Positions 39,611 through 41,838 of a stretch of DNA of 41,838 nucleotides are shown here, piece by piece. The first letter of the stretch is position 1, and the number at the start of each line of letters is the position of its first letter. The notes under the pieces were generated by a model. That model was not told the origin of the DNA, did no database searches, and was given only the letters and a program-made list of their open reading frames with translations. The DNA comes from Chlamydomonas sphaeroides (Eukaryota; Chlorophyta; Chlorophyceae; Chlamydomonadales; Chlamydomonadaceae), in assembly GCA_001662425.1 (NCBI GenBank), contig BDDC01000448.1, forward strand, positions 12,271 through 54,108. Direction: 5' to 3'. The translations under genes were made by a program, and so were the position numbers.

Positions 39611-41838
39611 ATGACACTACTCGATGCTGCTGTTCCAGATAGCTTGCACACAGCGAAATGGCATCCACGAAACATATGGAACAGTGGCCAGCAACTTATT
39701 GTGCTTGCAGCATTCCTCTTCAGCATAACCAGCTTGACTGTGAAGCTCATCGGTGACGATGTGCCGGCATTCCAGGTCAGGCCCAGCTGTCTTGTCGTTT
39801 TGAGGCCAGCGAGAGCACTGATAGTTACACTGGCCCTGCGAGTAGGTGGCCATGGTTCCCGGCGCGCTGTGCTTCATTACCACAAGCGCGGTGGTGGGCC
39901 ACTACCGCCTCAGCGTGCGGTCTCCCTCATGGCGGGTGGCGCTCCTGACCCTGCTGCGCGGCCTGCTAGGCTCCGCCAGCATCGTGTGCTTCTACCTCGC
40001 CATCGACCTGCTGCCGCTGCAAGGTGGTGCCAGGGTTGCTGCGGAAGGGGCCCGGCGCTCGCGGGGGTCGGTGCTGCAGGACCCATGGCTGGACCTCCAC
40101 GACGGCCCCTCACGCAATGCTGGAGACAGGCCCATGCTAAGGGACGGGTCCCGAACGTTTTGCCGCTCGGGTTGCGGAGCCAGCGAGTCCGGCCAAGGGG
40201 CTGGCCGACTGCTGGCCTAACAAGCTTGTTGGCCGCCTAGTCCCGGTCTAGCCGCTTGCCTCCTTCACACCCATCCCGTCCCATCGACCTCCCCTCGTCC
40301 CGCAGACGCGGTGACGCTGTTCTTCATGTCGCCCGTGGTAGCTGCGGTCATGGAGCTGGCGCTCACGGGCGAGAGCCACGGCTGGGCGGGCGCCGCCGCC
40401 ACCGGCTGCGTGGTGGCTGGGGTGGTGCTGGTGTCGCAGCCAGAGTGCATATTCGCGCACGGCCGCCACCCCATGCCGCCGAGCGAGGCCGCATCCAACG
40501 CCGCCGGCGTGGCCTTGGCCATGGCGGCGGCCATAGCCAACGCGGTGAGGTCGGGCGGGGTCTGTGCGCCTCGTGCGCAACGGAGTGCTGGGGCCAAGGA
40601 CGGGCTCTTTGCCGTCAAGATGGCTGCGCACAGCTCTGCGGCCGTGGCTGCGGGGCCTGTGGGGCCGGGCTTCCGCGCTCTCTCGTGCAACCTTTGGGCC
40701 ATGTCCCGTGCCTGTGCGGACCAGCCGCGGCCGCACGGCCGGCCGCCTCCTCGGGGGCCCCCACGCACACAGCGCCGCCGTGTCCTTCTCTGACCGCACC
40801 CCGCTGCGTCCACTCCTCACAGCAGCCGGGGGCGGCCCCTCCCCGCATGTAGCGCAGCGCTGCCGCGTCTCGAGCCCTGGCCCGGCCCGGCCTGCTCCTC
40901 GCACGTCCCTGGCCCCACTGTCCCTCGCCGCCCCGCCCCCGCAGGCAGCCTTCGTGGTGGTGCGGCTGCTCAAGCGCTCGCAGAGCACCATAGTGCTGAC
41001 CTGGTGGTACCACGGCATGCTGGTCCTGGTGCGTGGCGCCCTGGGCCGGGCCGCTAGCGCGCGCCGGCGCTGTCCACAGGCAGGGGGCCGCCGCAGCAGG
41101 CCCTCAGCAGCGTCCAACCCACATCCGCCGTGGTCCCCACCCCGCCGCACGTGGGGTGCTGCGCCCGGCGCCGGCGCCTCTAGCGCACGTGCTGGAGCCA
41201 CAGCGCGCTGGTGCGGGTGTGTGGCGGGAGTGGTGATGGGTGCCCTGGCGGCCGCTGGTTGCCCGCCATGCCCTCCTCTCGCCCTGCCGCACCCAGACCG
41301 CTGTCCGGCTCCAACCGCGCCTGGTTTTCCGCGGTCTGAGCTTCGCAGCACGCCGCCCTGCCCGCTCCCTGTCCCGCGCCCGTTGCCGCCGCCAGGTGAC
41401 GGCCGTGCCGCTGGCGCTGCACTACCCCGCCCCGCCGGTGCTGCCGTCGCGGCGCCAGGCGGCGCTGCTGGGGCTGGTGGGCGCGACGCAGTTCGGTGGC
41501 CAGCTGCTGCTCAATCGGTGGGTGAGGGCCTGGCGAGGTGGCTTGGGCGGCAGCTGGGCCGGGGTGTTGCGGTCGAACGGGCACGCGGCGGGCGGCGCCC
41601 GGCGAGGATGCGAGTGGGGCCCGGTCAGTTGGGTCAGTCGGGTCAGTCGGGTCAGGCGAATGTGGGCGGTGTGGTCGCATTTCGGTGGCCGTGCTTAGAT
41701 AAGGGTGACGCAGTGGCCCCACCTACGTGCCTGCCTGCCGCTGCCTTGCTGCCCGGCGCAGGGGCTTCCAGCTGGAGAGCGCCACGCGCGGCTCGGCGCT
41801 CAACGTGGCGCAGGTGTTGCCGGGGGGGGGGGGGGGGG
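39611..41838 (+). CDS. EamA/SLC35G-like drug-metabolite transporter (3' end outside window)
   Basis: Ten-helix type membrane transporter of the drug/metabolite superfamily. Exons: 39611-39775, 39846-40023, 40306-40544, 40945-41028, 41396-41517 and 41762 onward, all in phase. Helices seen: LIVLAAFLFSITSLTVKLI, VPGALCFITTSAVV, VALLTLLRGLLGSASIVCFY with LAIDLLPLQDAVTLFFMSPV (the EamA signature linking helices 3 and 4), WAGAAATGCVVAGVVLVS, AAGVALAMAAAIANAAAFVV, STIVLTWWYHGMLVL and LLGLVGATQFGGQLLLNR. This order and the R-G-x-x-G-x-x-S pattern fit SLC35G1-like proteins. The window ends in exon 6 near LNVAQV, so about two helices are missing. Start at ATG 39611 keeps a short cytosolic N terminus; ATG 39533 is possible. 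Substrate cannot be told from the sequence; plastid or plasma-membrane location is open. Confidence 0.8.
41625..41656. repeat. Short GGGTCAGTC minisatellite in transporter intron 5
   Basis: About three to four near-identical ten-base units (gggtcagtcg type) in the intron before exon 6 of the transporter. A simple tandem repeat. Confidence 0.7.
41822..41838. repeat. Terminal poly-G run
   Basis: Seventeen consecutive G end the window, directly after exon 6 sequence (caggtgttgccg). A homopolymer this long at an edge is typical of a contig end or a sequencing artefact next to a gap; it should not be translated. Confidence 0.85.

Noticed and set aside
40248..41351. 367-codon minus-strand open frame
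   Set aside because: Covers transporter exons and introns; the plus strand gives hydrophobic helices in register across splice sites.
35681..41838. tRNA, rRNA, CRISPR or bacterial operon signals
   Set aside because: None seen here or elsewhere in the window; spacing, introns and codon use are those of a eukaryotic nuclear genome.

Overview
The window looks like nuclear DNA of a volvocine green alga (Chlamydomonas relatives). It is very GC-rich, genes are broken by many short GT-AG introns with GTGAGN/GTGCGN donors and GCAG/CCAG acceptors, codons end in G or C, and the content is eukaryotic (a ciliary axoneme protein, GLOD4, an HSPA12-like Hsp70, Golgi-type sulfotransferases). All gene models below were read by eye from splice sites, phase and family motifs; no search was run.

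Layout. (1) 1-13225: three paralogous Golgi/secretory sulfotransferase-like genes, one on + (3' part only, 1-1853) and two tandem copies on - (6660-9432 and 10226-13225). Each keeps a 5'-phosphosulfate P-loop (SKSGGT, not covered by the partial copy) and a 3'-phosphate motif (REPxARxLSHI). Between the opposed copies is a rearranged island: a proline-rich stretch bounded by a 25-bp inverted repeat, an HSPA12-like Hsp70 gene that breaks off inside its nucleotide-binding core at a TTA-rich microsatellite, and an inverted broken piece of the GLOD4 gene that lies intact 29 kb away. (2) 14084-32840, minus strand: one very large gene that I reconstruct as 52 exons with every phase in register, giving about 2,921 residues. 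It is the central-apparatus protein CFAP47/FAP47, with many ASH-type beta-sandwich repeats and a calponin-homology domain in the middle. The only assembly gap (359 N) falls in one of its introns. (3) 33116-35683, plus strand: an intact GLOD4 (glyoxalase-domain) gene of 10 exons, divergent from CFAP47 across a 275-bp shared upstream region. Its last intron holds a 36-bp perfect hairpin. (4) 36566-36841, minus: a lone coding-looking terminal exon of no known family. (5) 37271-39452, plus: a glycerophosphodiester phosphodiesterase (GDPD) family protein whose catalytic His and a metal-ligand Glu appear replaced, possibly secreted. (6) 39611-41838, plus: the 5' part of an EamA/SLC35G-like membrane transporter, cut by the window end in a poly-G run.

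The genes do not form an operon or pathway. The coherent units are the sulfotransferase family cluster (extracellular-matrix or glycan sulfation) and the divergent CFAP47/GLOD4 pair. The most unusual signals are the perfect intronic hairpin, the probable GDPD pseudoenzyme, the gene-conversion tract between inverted sulfotransferase copies, and the truncated HSPA12-like gene beside the GLOD4 fragment.
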